DNA from: Shinella lacus
GTDB lineage: Bacteria; Pseudomonadota; Alphaproteobacteria; Rhizobiales; Rhizobiaceae
Length of the DNA: 64,000 bases
Direction of reading: 5' to 3'
NCBI RefSeq assembly: GCF_010994755.1
Contig: NZ_WHSB02000006.1
Coordinates: 124,001-188,000 of the forward strand
Shown: one piece after another, positions 8,220 to 16,096 of the stretch
How positions within the stretch are numbered: the stretch's first letter is position 1
Layout: each line of letters starts with the position of its first letter
Notes under the pieces: generated by a model
What the model saw: the letters and a program-made list of their open reading frames with translations, nothing else
Told to the model about the DNA's origin: nothing
Databases searched by the model: none
Position numbers and translations under genes: made by a program

Positions 8220-10124
8220 ATGACATTCAAAGACAAGCCAAAACGGCCGGGCGACAAGCCCGCGGGCCGTGACCGCAAGCCCCGTGCCGCCGCATCGGCC
8301 GGCGAGGGCAAGCCATCCTTTGCCGCCGGCAAGCCGGCAGGCAAGAAGCCGGGCGGCAAACCCTTCGCGGGAAAACCCGCGCGTGATGCAAAGCCGGCCC
8401 GCGACGCGAAGCCCGCCAAGGCGGCACCGGCCGCTTCGGCAAGCGCCGACCTCGCGCCCGAGCGCATTTCCAAGCTGCTCGCCCGTGCGGGCGTCGCCTC
8501 GCGCCGCGATATCGAGCGCATGATCATGGAAGGCCGTGTCAGCGTGAACGGCAAGGTGCTGGACACGCCGGTGCTCAACGCCACCTTCGCCGACCGCATC
8601 GAGGTCGACGGCATGCCGATCCGCGGCATCGAGCGCACGCGCCTCTGGCTCTACCACAAACCGGCCGGCCTGGTGACCACCAATGCCGACCCGGAAGGCC
8701 GCCCGACGGTCTTCGACAACCTGCCCGAAGACCTGCCGCGCGTCATGTCCATCGGCCGCCTCGACATCAACACCGAAGGCCTGCTGCTGCTGACCAATGA
8801 CGGCGGCCTCGCCCGCATGCTGGAGCTGCCGACGACCGGCTGGCTGCGCCGCTACCGCGTGCGCGCCCACGGCAAGATCGAGCAGGCCGACCTCGACAAG
8901 CTGAAGGACGGCCTCGCCGTCGACGGCGTGCTTTACGGCGCGATCGACGCGACGCTCGACAAGGTGCAGGGCACCAATGTCTGGATCACCATGGGTCTTC
9001 GCGAAGGCAAGAACCGCGAGATCAAGAACGTGCTCGGCGCGCTCGGCCTCGACGTGAACCGGCTGATCCGCATTTCCTACGGCCCGTTCCAGCTCGGCGA
9101 ACTGCCGGAAGGCCACGCCCAGGAAATCCGCGGCCGCACGCTGCGCGACCAGCTCGGCCCCCGCCTCATCGAGGAAGCCAAGGCGAATTTCGATGCGCCG
9201 CTCTTCGACCATGCGGTTGACGATGCGGATGAGAAGCCGGCCGCCAAGACCCGTGAGGCCGCGCAGCCGGCCTGGGGTGAAAAGCCCGCCGGCCGCCGCG
9301 ACAAGCCGGAAGACCGCCGCGAAAAGGCCCGCGCCCGCCTCGACACCAAGCGCGACGACCGCTTTGGCGAGAAGCCGCGCGGCGGCCCTCGCGACCGCAC
9401 CGACGATCGTTTCGAAGGCAAGCCGAAGCGCGAGCCCGCCGTGCGTGCCCGCAAGTCGAATGTCTGGATGGCGCCCGGCGCCCGTCCGGTTGCCGAAAAG
9501 AAGGCGGAGACCGCCGAAGGCGTGAAGCGCGAGCCGCGCGAACGGCCGGAAGGTGCGCCGAAGACCAAGCGCTACGGCCGCACGGCCGATGGCGCGCCGA
9601 CCCGCACGGCGAAGAAATTCGATCCCGACCGTAAGGGGGGACCGGCCCGTGGCCGCCCGGGCGACGACCGCGCCGACAAGCCGCGCGTGCTGAAGACCCG
9701 CGACGAGGACGGCGAGTGGATCCGCGCCTCCGAGCCGGAAAAGCAGGATCGTGACGACGGCGGTCGCGGCGGCTTCGGTCGCAAGCGTTCCGGCGCCGGC
9801 GACGACCGCGCGCCACGTGATTTTGGTGATCGCCCGCCGCGCGGCGACCGCTCCTTCGGTGACCGTCCGGCCCGTGGCGACCGCAAACCCCGCGCGGAAG
9901 GCGAGCGCTCCTTTGGCGATCGTACGGATCGCAAGCCCCGCGCCGAGGGTGAACGCACCTTCTCGGATCGCCCGCCGCGTCGCGATGGCGGCAAGCCTTT
10001 CGGCGCAAAGCCGTCCGGCGGCAAATCCTTCGGCGGCAAGCCGGGTGGTGGACGCCCCTCGGGTGGAAAACCCGCTGGCGGCAAGCCCGCCGGTGGCAGC
10101 CGTCCGCGCGGCAAGGGCAAGTAA
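8220..10124 (+). CDS. rluB: 23S rRNA pseudouridine synthase (RluB family) with very long disordered tail
   Basis: A 634-residue protein. Residues about 80-130 form an S4 RNA-binding domain (RISKLLARAGVASRRDIERM), followed by an RsuA/RluB/E/F catalytic domain with GRLDINTEGLLLLTNDG, catalytic Asp at residue 182, and GREGKNREIKNVLGALGL-like binding motif near 265. It likely modifies 23S rRNA near helix 80. Both ends are low-complexity: residues 1-75 are Lys/Pro/Ala-rich, and from about residue 330 to the end runs a basic, Arg/Asp/Gly-rich tail with repeats such as SFGDRP, RKPRAEGER and GGKPAGG. Such tails are common in rhizobial RluB but this one is about half the protein. It is six bases upstream of rsmD, another rRNA modification gene, so an operon is likely. 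Confidence 0.93.
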   Translation: MTFKDKPKRPGDKPAGRDRKPRAAASAGEGKPSFAAGKPAGKKPGGKPFAGKPARDAKPARDAKPAKAAPAASASADLAPERISKLLARAGVASRRDIERMIMEGRVSVNGKVLDTPVLNATFADRIEVDGMPIRGIERTRLWLYHKPAGLVTTNADPEGRPTVFDNLPEDLPRVMSIGRLDINTEGLLLLTNDGGLARMLELPTTGWLRRYRVRAHGKIEQADLDKLKDGLAVDGVLYGAIDATLDKVQGTNVWITMGLREGKNREIKNVLGALGLDVNRLIRISYGPFQLGELPEGHAQEIRGRTLRDQLGPRLIEEAKANFDAPLFDHAVDDADEKPAAKTREAAQPAWGEKPAGRRDKPEDRREKARARLDTKRDDRFGEKPRGGPRDRTDDRFEGKPKREPAVRARKSNVWMAPGARPVAEKKAETAEGVKREPRERPEGAPKTKRYGRTADGAPTRTAKKFDPDRKGGPARGRPGDDRADKPRVLKTRDEDGEWIRASEPEKQDRDDGGRGGFGRKRSGAGDDRAPRDFGDRPPRGDRSFGDRPARGDRKPRAEGERSFGDRTDRKPRAEGERTFSDRPPRRDGGKPFGAKPSGGKSFGGKPGGGRPSGGKPAGGKPAGGSRPRGKGK

Positions 10125-10130
10125 GCGCCC

Positions 10131-10691
10131 GTGCGGATCGTCGGCGGAGAGTTTCGCGGCCGCGCGCTGGCGACGCCGAAGTCGGATGACATTCGTCCGA
10201 CGACGGACCGCACGCGCGAAAGCCTGTTCAACATCCTGTCGCATGCCTACCCCGAGGCGCTCGACGGCACGCGCGTGCTCGATCTCTTCGCGGGCACCGG
10301 CGCTGTAGGCCTGGAGGCGGTGTCGCGCGGCGCGCGCGCGGCCCTCTTCGTCGAGCAGAGCGTCGAGGGCAGGGGGCTCCTGCATTCCAACATCGAAACG
10401 CTCGGCCTCATCGGCCGCGCCAAGATTTTCCGGCGCGATGCCACGGCGCTCGGCAGCGTCGGCACGGTGGAGCCGTTCGACTTTCTCTTCGCCGATCCAC
10501 CCTATGCCAAGGGCCTTGGGGAGCGCGCGCTCGATGCGGCGGCGCGCGGCGGCTGGCTCGTCGATGGCGCCCTTGCCATCCTCGAAGAGCGTGCCGATAT
10601 TCAGCCTGCCGCCGTCGATGGTTACGAGCTTCTCGAAGTCCGCACCTTCGGCGACACGCGCATGCATTTCTACCGCTACCGGTCCGGCTGA
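10131..10691 (+). CDS. rsmD: 16S rRNA (guanine-966-N2)-methyltransferase
   Basis: Methylates G966 of 16S rRNA. The 186-residue protein opens with MRIVGGEFRGRALATP, has TRESLFNIL, the SAM-binding loop VLDLFAGTGAVGLEAVSRGA near residue 47, and the catalytic motif FLFADPPYAKGL (DPPY) near residue 122. The start is the GTG at 10131, six bases after rluB. Family length is about 180-200, so complete. Confidence 0.96.
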   Translation: MRIVGGEFRGRALATPKSDDIRPTTDRTRESLFNILSHAYPEALDGTRVLDLFAGTGAVGLEAVSRGARAALFVEQSVEGRGLLHSNIETLGLIGRAKIFRRDATALGSVGTVEPFDFLFADPPYAKGLGERALDAAARGGWLVDGALAILEERADIQPAAVDGYELLEVRTFGDTRMHFYRYRSG

Positions 10692-10695
10692 ACCG

Positions 10696-10744
10696 TAGAG
10701 CATTTCCAGCCGAAGCGGCATCGCTTCGGCGTCGGATAATGCGG
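10696..10744. repeat. 49-bp intergenic palindromic repeat, copy A
   Basis: This copy begins TAGAGCATTTCCAG, has the perfect hairpin CCGAAGCG-GCAT-CGCTTCGG (10710-10729), and ends GATAATGCGG. A copy with one mismatch lies at 31162-31210, and similarity continues weakly for about 20 bases (AAACAAA, then GAGCAGGA). I recall closely similar repeats between genes in many Rhizobiaceae. Here it fills the gap between rsmD and the patatin gene. Confidence 0.85.
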
Positions 10745-10776
10745 CGGAAACAAAAAGCGAGCAGGAGACCGCCGCG

Positions 10777-11637
10777 ATGACCGATGCCCTCGTTTCCGCA
10801 GACGTGTCGCGGCCAAGTGGACCCACGGTCGCCCTCGCGCTTGGCGGCGGCGGTGCGCGCGGCCTTGCCCATATCCATGTGATCGAGGTGCTGGACGAAC
10901 TCGGTATCCGCCCGGTGCTGATCTCGGGCGCCTCGATCGGCGCCATCCTGGGCGCGGCCATGGCGGCCGGCATGTCGGGCAAGGAAATCCGCGAGCACAC
11001 GCTCGCCGCGATCGGCCATCCGAGCCGCATCATGAACCGGCTCTGGAGTCTCCGGCCCACGCGGCTCTCCGAGGTCGGCTTCCGCGTCGGGCAGTTCAAC
11101 CTGGAGCGCGTGCTGAAGGCCTTCCTGCCGGATCGCCTGCCGGAGACGTTCGAAGACCTGGCGATCCCGCTGAAGGTCGTGACGTCGGATTATTACGGCC
11201 AGTGCGAATGCGTCTGTGAGAGCGGCCCGCTGTTCCCGGCGATCGCCGCCTCCGCCGCACTCCCGGCCGTCTTCCGCCCGGTGATGATCAACGGCCGCGT
11301 GATGATCGACGGCGGGCTGTGGAACCCGGTGCCCTTCGACCACCTCATCGGCCACGCCGACATCACCATCGGCGTCGACGTGATCGGCCAGCCGGCGGCC
11401 GGCACCGCGGAACTGCCCAACAGCATCGACAGCCTCTATGGTGCGACCCAGCTCACCATGCGCTCCATCGTCACGCTAAAACTCGAAAAGGGCGCGCCGG
11501 ACATCTATCTCCGCCCGGATGTCGGCCGCTTCCGGGTGCTCGATTTCGTCAAGGCCGGCGAAGTCCTCGCCACATCCGCCGGCATCCGCGACGAGCTGAA
11601 ACGCGCGCTCGACGAAAAGCTGTCTGCGGTGGCCTAG
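10777..11637 (+). CDS. patatin-like phospholipase / RssA-type esterase
   Basis: A 286-residue serine hydrolase of the patatin family. The oxyanion glycine-rich loop is LALGGGGARGLAHIHVIEVL near residue 22, the nucleophile elbow is GASIGAILGAA (GxSxG) near residue 50, and the catalytic Asp lies in MIDGGLWNPVPFD (DGG) near residue 180. No signal peptide is evident, so cytoplasmic or membrane-associated action on phospholipid is inferred. It converges on the antiporter gene and the two reading frames overlap by four bases, sharing CTAG (11634-11637) as both stop codons. Confidence 0.9.
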   Translation: MTDALVSADVSRPSGPTVALALGGGGARGLAHIHVIEVLDELGIRPVLISGASIGAILGAAMAAGMSGKEIREHTLAAIGHPSRIMNRLWSLRPTRLSEVGFRVGQFNLERVLKAFLPDRLPETFEDLAIPLKVVTSDYYGQCECVCESGPLFPAIAASAALPAVFRPVMINGRVMIDGGLWNPVPFDHLIGHADITIGVDVIGQPAAGTAELPNSIDSLYGATQLTMRSIVTLKLEKGAPDIYLRPDVGRFRVLDFVKAGEVLATSAGIRDELKRALDEKLSAVA

Positions 11638-13421
11638 ACGCTCTCTTCCTCGTCCGCCTGCGTCACGTTCTTCGGCTTCAGCAGCGGCTCCGGCTTGACC
11701 GGCTTGGAGTGCAGCATGTGCCGCCCGGCGGAAATTCCCTCGGCGGCCTGAAGCTCCAGCCGGGCTACATCGCGGCGGCGGATGTCGTCGCCGATGGCCA
11801 GCGCGTCGTCCGGCTCGACGCCGAGCGCTTCCAGCGTTTCCCGGCCGAAGACGAGGGCGGATTCGAAGGTTTCGCGCACGTCGTGCTGCACGCCGCGGGC
11901 GCGCAGCGAAAGGGTGTGCACCCGGTCGTAGGAGCGGGCGAAGATCGTCGCGTTGGGATATTCCGACTGTACGAGATCGACGATGCGGTCCGTCGAGGCC
12001 TTGCCCTGCGTGCAGACGGCGACGATCTTGGCGCGCTCGATGCCGGCGGCGCGCAGCACGTCCTTGCGCGTGCCGTCGCCGAAATAGATGCGGAAGCCGA
12101 AATTCGCGGCCTGGCGCACGCGGTCGGTCGAATGGTCGATGACCGTGACCTCGCGCCCGCCGGCAAGCAGGATCTGTGCGGCGATCTGGCCGAAGCGCGA
12201 AAAGCCGATCATCAGCACGTCCGCCCCCGCACCCTCGAAATCCTCCTCCATCTCCTCCTCGACATCCGCCACCAGCAGGAAGCGCGAAAGTGCTGCCGCA
12301 ATCGGCGTCAGCGCCATGGAGGTCGTCACGATGGCGATGAGCAGCGAGGCGAGGCCGCCGGAAAAGATGCCGGCGGCAGCCGCCGCGGTGAACAGCACGA
12401 AGCCGAATTCGCCGCCCTGCGGCAGCAGCAGCGCAATGCGCACGGCGTCATTGTGCGAGGAGCCGGTGAAGCGGCAGAGGCCGTAGATCACGAAGCCCTT
12501 CACCAGCATGACGGCGGGCGTGGCGATCAGGATGGTCAGCCAGCTCGAAAAGATCACGTCGAGATGCAGCGACAGGCCGACGGCCATGAAGAACAGGCCG
12601 AGCAGGATTCCGCGGAACGGTTCGACATCCGCCTGCAATTCATGGCGATAGGAGGAATCGGCCAGCAGCACGCCGGCAAGGAAGGCGCCCATGGCCATGG
12701 AAAGGCCGGCCATCTGCAGCAGCATGGCGGCGGCCAGCACGACGAAGAGGGCGGCCGCGATCATCGCCTCGCGTGCACCGGTGCGCGCAATGATCTGGAA
12801 CAGCGGATTGAGCAGGTAGCGGCCGGCGACGAAGAGCGCGGCAATGGCGGCGACGGCGACGAGGAAGTCCTGGAAGGCGGTCGTCGTGTCCTGCGGCGCC
12901 TGTTCGGCAAGCAGCGGGATCAGCGCCAGCAGCGGCACGATGGCGAGGTCCTGGAACAGCAGCATGGAAAAGGCACGCTGGCCGAAGCGCGTGTTGGTGT
13001 CGCCCTTCTCGTCGAGGATCTGCATGGCGAAGGCGGTGGAGGAGAGCGCCAGGCCGAAGCCGATGATCAGCGCCCCATCCCACGCCTCCAGCCCGAACAG
13101 CAGCGTAAGCCCCGCCAGCACCAGGCCAGTCAGCACGACCTGCGCCAGGCCGAGCCCGAAAATGTCGTGGCGCATCGCCCATAGGCGAGACGGCTTCAGT
13201 TCCAGCCCGATCAGGAAGAGCAGGAAGACGACACCGAGTTCGGCGACGCCCAGCAGTTCCTCGCCATCGCGGATCTGGTGCAGGATCGGGCCGATTACCA
13301 CGCCGGCGGCAAGGTAGCCGAGAATGGTGCCGAGCCCCAGCCGCTTGAAGATCGGCGCGGCGAGAAGCGCGCCGCCGAGCATCAGCAGGACCTCGTTATA
13401 CGGGCTGTGGGTATAGGACAT
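11634..13421 (-). CDS. CPA2-family monovalent cation:proton antiporter with RCK domain (KefB/C-like)
   Basis: A 595-residue inner-membrane antiporter. Residues 1-390 contain about a dozen hydrophobic segments beginning with MLGGALLAAPIFKRLGLG and ILGYLAAGVVIGP, with the CPA2 features GVVFLLFLIGLELKPSRLW and GFGLALSSTAFAMQIL. The C-terminal cytosolic part is a TrkA-N nucleotide-binding domain (MIGFSRFGQIAAQILLAGG, VTVIDHSTDRV). The fold resembles glutathione-gated KefB/KefC, but no ancillary KefF/KefG gene is adjacent, so gating and ion (K+ or Na+) are unproven. Start taken at 13421 (MSYTHSPYNEVLLML), since the family begins close to the first membrane helix; an extension to 13460 exists. Divergent from the PmbA-like gene. 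Confidence 0.9.
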   Translation of the reverse strand: MSYTHSPYNEVLLMLGGALLAAPIFKRLGLGTILGYLAAGVVIGPILHQIRDGEELLGVAELGVVFLLFLIGLELKPSRLWAMRHDIFGLGLAQVVLTGLVLAGLTLLFGLEAWDGALIIGFGLALSSTAFAMQILDEKGDTNTRFGQRAFSMLLFQDLAIVPLLALIPLLAEQAPQDTTTAFQDFLVAVAAIAALFVAGRYLLNPLFQIIARTGAREAMIAAALFVVLAAAMLLQMAGLSMAMGAFLAGVLLADSSYRHELQADVEPFRGILLGLFFMAVGLSLHLDVIFSSWLTILIATPAVMLVKGFVIYGLCRFTGSSHNDAVRIALLLPQGGEFGFVLFTAAAAAGIFSGGLASLLIAIVTTSMALTPIAAALSRFLLVADVEEEMEEDFEGAGADVLMIGFSRFGQIAAQILLAGGREVTVIDHSTDRVRQAANFGFRIYFGDGTRKDVLRAAGIERAKIVAVCTQGKASTDRIVDLVQSEYPNATIFARSYDRVHTLSLRARGVQHDVRETFESALVFGRETLEALGVEPDDALAIGDDIRRRDVARLELQAAEGISAGRHMLHSKPVKPEPLLKPKNVTQADEEESV

Positions 13422-13529
13422 GCGGAAGGCTTTCTTCGAGGGGCGCGGGCGCGAGGGCAAAAAAGGCGCGGCTGCCCTTGATGCTCGTGCTACTGCACAA
13501 TAAATGGGTCAGCAAAGAAAGGCCAAGTC

Positions 13530-14876
13530 ATGTCAGAGACGATCGATTCCGCAAGCCTTCTCGCGCGCGCCGGCGAACTCATCGACCGCGCCATACAGGC
13601 GGGGGCGGAGGCGGCCGATGCCGTCGTCGTGCGCGGCCGCTCTTCATCCGTCAGCGTGCGGCTCGGCAAGGTCGAGGGCACTGAAGCGTCAGAGAGCGAC
13701 GACTTCTCGCTGCGCGTCTTCGTCGGCAAGCGCGTCGCCAGCGTTTCCGCCAATCCCGGCTTCGACCTGACGGTGCTCGCCGAGCGCGCCGTCGCCATGG
13801 CCAAGGCCTCGCCGGAAGATCCCTATGCGTCGCTTGCCGCAGAGGCCGACCTTGCGCGCGACTGGCCGGACCTCGAACTCTACGACCCGACCGAAGTCTC
13901 CGCCGAACAGCTGACCGAGGCAGCACTTGCCGCCGAAGCCGCGGCGCTGGCGGTCTCCGGCATCACCAATTCCGGCGGCGGCGGCGCGTCCGCCGGCATG
14001 GGCGGCCTGGTGCTCGCCACCTCGCACGGCTTTTCCGGCGCCTATAGCGCCAGCCGCTTCGGCCGCTCCGTCAGCGTCATTGCCGGCGAAGGCACGAAGA
14101 TGGAGCGCGACTATGACTACGATTCGAGCCTCTATTTCGCCGACCTGCGCGATGCCGAAGAGATCGGCCGCGAGGCAGCGGCGCGCGCCGTGCGCCGGCT
14201 CAACCCGCGCCAGGTGCCGACGGCCAAGAACGTCACCGTCGTCTTCGATCCGCGCGTGGCGCGCGGCATGACCGGCCACATCGCCGGCGCCATCAACGGC
14301 GCCTCCGTCGCCCGCAAGACGAGCTTCTTGCGCGACCGCATGGGCAAGCAGGTGCTGAAGGCAGGGCTTTCGGTCACCGATGATCCGCTCATCGTGCGCG
14401 GCTCCTCCTCCCGTCCCTTCGACGGCGAGGGCGTCACCGGCAAGCGCCTCGCGATGATCGAGGACGGCGTGTTGCAGCACTGGTTCCTCTCCACCTCCAC
14501 CGCCAACGAACTCGACCTCAAGACGAACGGCCGTGGCGTGCGCGGCGGCACTTCGGTCAACCCGGCCTCCACCAACCTTGCGCTGGAGCCCGGCGATATT
14601 TCGGCGGAAGACCTGATCCGCTCCGTCGGCACCGGTTTCTACGTGACCGAGCTGATCGGCCAGGGCGTCAACATGGTGACGGGCGAATACAGCCGCGGCG
14701 CCTCCGGCTACTGGATCGAGAATGGCGCGCTGACCTTCGCGGTCTCCGAAGTCACCATCGCCTCCAACCTCGTCGACATGTTCATGCGCATCACGCCGGC
14801 AAATGACATCGACCGCTCGTTCGGCGTCGCCGCGCCGACGCTGGCCATCGAAGGCATGACGCTTGCCGGGACGTGA
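13530..14876 (+). CDS. TldD/PmbA family protein (PmbA/TldE-like)
   Basis: A 448-residue protein of the TldD/PmbA family, whose E. coli members process antibiotic peptide precursors and help degrade CcdA. The family regions are visible: VRLGKVEGTEASESDDFSLRVF near residue 45, NPRQVPTAKNVTVVFDPRVARG near 230, and the C-terminal TGFYVTELIGQGVNMVTGEYSRGASGYWIENG. No HExxxH metalloprotease motif was found, so this is the PmbA/TldE type, thought to partner a catalytic TldD. No tldD gene lies in the window. It ends four bases before the next gene, an IMPase-like phosphatase, probably in the same transcript. Confidence 0.92.
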   Translation: MSETIDSASLLARAGELIDRAIQAGAEAADAVVVRGRSSSVSVRLGKVEGTEASESDDFSLRVFVGKRVASVSANPGFDLTVLAERAVAMAKASPEDPYASLAAEADLARDWPDLELYDPTEVSAEQLTEAALAAEAAALAVSGITNSGGGGASAGMGGLVLATSHGFSGAYSASRFGRSVSVIAGEGTKMERDYDYDSSLYFADLRDAEEIGREAAARAVRRLNPRQVPTAKNVTVVFDPRVARGMTGHIAGAINGASVARKTSFLRDRMGKQVLKAGLSVTDDPLIVRGSSSRPFDGEGVTGKRLAMIEDGVLQHWFLSTSTANELDLKTNGRGVRGGTSVNPASTNLALEPGDISAEDLIRSVGTGFYVTELIGQGVNMVTGEYSRGASGYWIENGALTFAVSEVTIASNLVDMFMRITPANDIDRSFGVAAPTLAIEGMTLAGT

Positions 14877-14880
14877 CACC

Positions 14881-15687
14881 ATGTCGAACCCCGCCAACCC
14901 CTGGACCGCCGACCTCGATCTGCTCGTCGGCGCGGCGCGGCTGGCGGGGGCGCGCGCGCTCGATTTCTTCCGCAAGGGGCCGGAAGTCTGGTGGAAGAAC
15001 GGCGGCCACTCGCCGGTGAGTGCCGCCGATTTCGCGGCCAACGATATCCTCAAGAAGGAGCTGCTCTCCGCCCGGCCGAACTATGGCTGGCTGTCGGAGG
15101 AGACCGACGACGATGCCGGCCGGCTCGACTGCGAGACGGTCTTCGTCATCGACCCGATCGACGGCACGCGCGCCTTCATCGCCGGCAAGGACATCTGGTG
15201 CGTCAGCGCCGCCGTCGTGCACCGGGGCCGCCCCGTCGCGGGCGTGCTCTTTGCGCCGTCGCTCGACGAACTGTTCACCGCCGCCGCCGACGGCGTGGCG
15301 CTGAAGAACGGCGAGCCCATCCATGTCACCGAGCCGGATGCCAGCCGTTCGACGCGCATGGCGATCCCCGAGGACATGACGCAGGATCTCCACCGGGGCC
15401 TTTCCGGCGGCGTGCACCGCATCTCGCATGTGCCGTCGCTCGCCTACAGGCTTGCCATGGTGGCGGACGGGCGCATCGATGCGACGCTGGTCAAGCGCAA
15501 CGCCCACGACTGGGATCTGGCGGCCGCCGACCTCATCCTTTCGCGCGCCGGCGGCGCGCTCGTGACGCTCGATGGCGAGGCGCTCCTCTACAACCGCCCG
15601 ACCGTCAGCCACGAGACGCTGGCTGCCGCCGGTTTGTCCCGGCTTTCCGGGCTTGTGGACGCCTCCCGGCACCTTGCCGGCCATTGA
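14881..15687 (+). CDS. inositol monophosphatase/CysQ-family phosphatase
   Basis: A 268-residue Mg-dependent phosphatase of the inositol monophosphatase/3'(2'),5'-bisphosphate nucleotidase superfamily. The metal-site motifs are present: WLSEETDDDAGRL (Glu, near residue 65), VFVIDPIDGTRAFIAGK (DPxDGT, near 85) and HDWDLAAADLILSRAGG (WDxAA, near 205). The start at 14881 follows the PmbA-like stop by four bases; a TTG slightly upstream would overlap it. Substrate may be inositol phosphates or 3'-phosphoadenosine 5'-phosphate; sequence alone does not separate these. Followed by DUF4170 and waaA. Confidence 0.9.
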   Translation: MSNPANPWTADLDLLVGAARLAGARALDFFRKGPEVWWKNGGHSPVSAADFAANDILKKELLSARPNYGWLSEETDDDAGRLDCETVFVIDPIDGTRAFIAGKDIWCVSAAVVHRGRPVAGVLFAPSLDELFTAAADGVALKNGEPIHVTEPDASRSTRMAIPEDMTQDLHRGLSGGVHRISHVPSLAYRLAMVADGRIDATLVKRNAHDWDLAAADLILSRAGGALVTLDGEALLYNRPTVSHETLAAAGLSRLSGLVDASRHLAGH

Positions 15688-15746
15688 CCTTTGGTGCGGA
15701 ATACCGCAAACCACCTGCCGAAATCGGTAAGAAAAAGAGAGAAGAC

Positions 15747-15983
15747 ATGACCGAAACCACCGAACCGAAACAACTCCTCCACCTCGTCTTTGGCGGCGAG
15801 CTGAAGACGCTCACGGACACCCAGTTCCGTGATCTCAACAATCTCGATATCGTCGGAATCTTCCCCGATTATGCATCCGCGCTCACCGCGTGGAAGGGCA
15901 AGGCGCAGCTGACCGTCGACAATGCGCATATGCGTTATTTCATCGTCCATATGCATCGCCTTCTGGACCCGCAGAACGGCTGA
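15747..15983 (+). CDS. DUF4170 domain protein
   Basis: A 78-residue soluble protein (MTETTEPKQLLHLVFGGEL...) matching the small DUF4170 family, which in rhizobia commonly sits beside lipopolysaccharide genes. Visible are LHLVFGGELKTLTDT, FRDLNNLDIVGIFPDYASAL and HMRYFIVHMHRLLDP. The ATG at 15747 has an AGAGAGAAG ribosome-binding stretch. Function unknown. Position between the phosphatase and waaA is the usual rhizobial context as I recall it. Confidence 0.85.
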   Translation: MTETTEPKQLLHLVFGGELKTLTDTQFRDLNNLDIVGIFPDYASALTAWKGKAQLTVDNAHMRYFIVHMHRLLDPQNG

Positions 15984-16048
15984 GCCACGTTCCCCCGACA
16001 CCGTTCCGCGCGGCTGAGGCCGCGCCGAACAGAAAGACCGGACCTTCC

Positions 16049-16096
16049 ATGATGCCGAAAAGCCCCAAGCTCACAACGACGGTGCCCTGCGCATGA
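16049..16096 (+). other. 15-codon ORF overlapping the waaA start (possible leader or gene remnant)
   Basis: ATG ATG CCG AAA AGC CCC and onward encodes MMPKSPKLTTTVPCA and stops in TGA, which overlaps the waaA start as ATGA (16093-16096). The tight coupling suggests it is either a translational leader or the joined ends of a deleted gene. Rhizobia often have a DUF374-type acyltransferase gene in this position, absent here. Weak ribosome-binding site. Speculative. Confidence 0.3.

Noticed and set aside
9200..10124. apparent DNA tandem repeats at the 3' end of rluB
   Set aside because: Repeats arise from low-complexity Gly/Lys/Arg/Asp protein sequence with varied codons, not from a DNA satellite or CRISPR array.
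7866..11099. 1077-codon minus-strand ORF over tadA, rluB, rsmD and patatin
   Set aside because: It overlaps four well-supported genes; its Arg/Ala-rich text mirrors the repetitive rluB tail.
12088..12486. short Ser/Arg-rich ORFs within genes as possible small proteins
   Set aside because: They recur in most GC-rich genes in alternative frames, lack ribosome-binding sites and show no domain.
11319..13184. 621-codon plus-strand ORF opposite the antiporter
   Set aside because: Antisense to a complete CPA2 antiporter with clear membrane and TrkA-N domains; low-complexity composition only.
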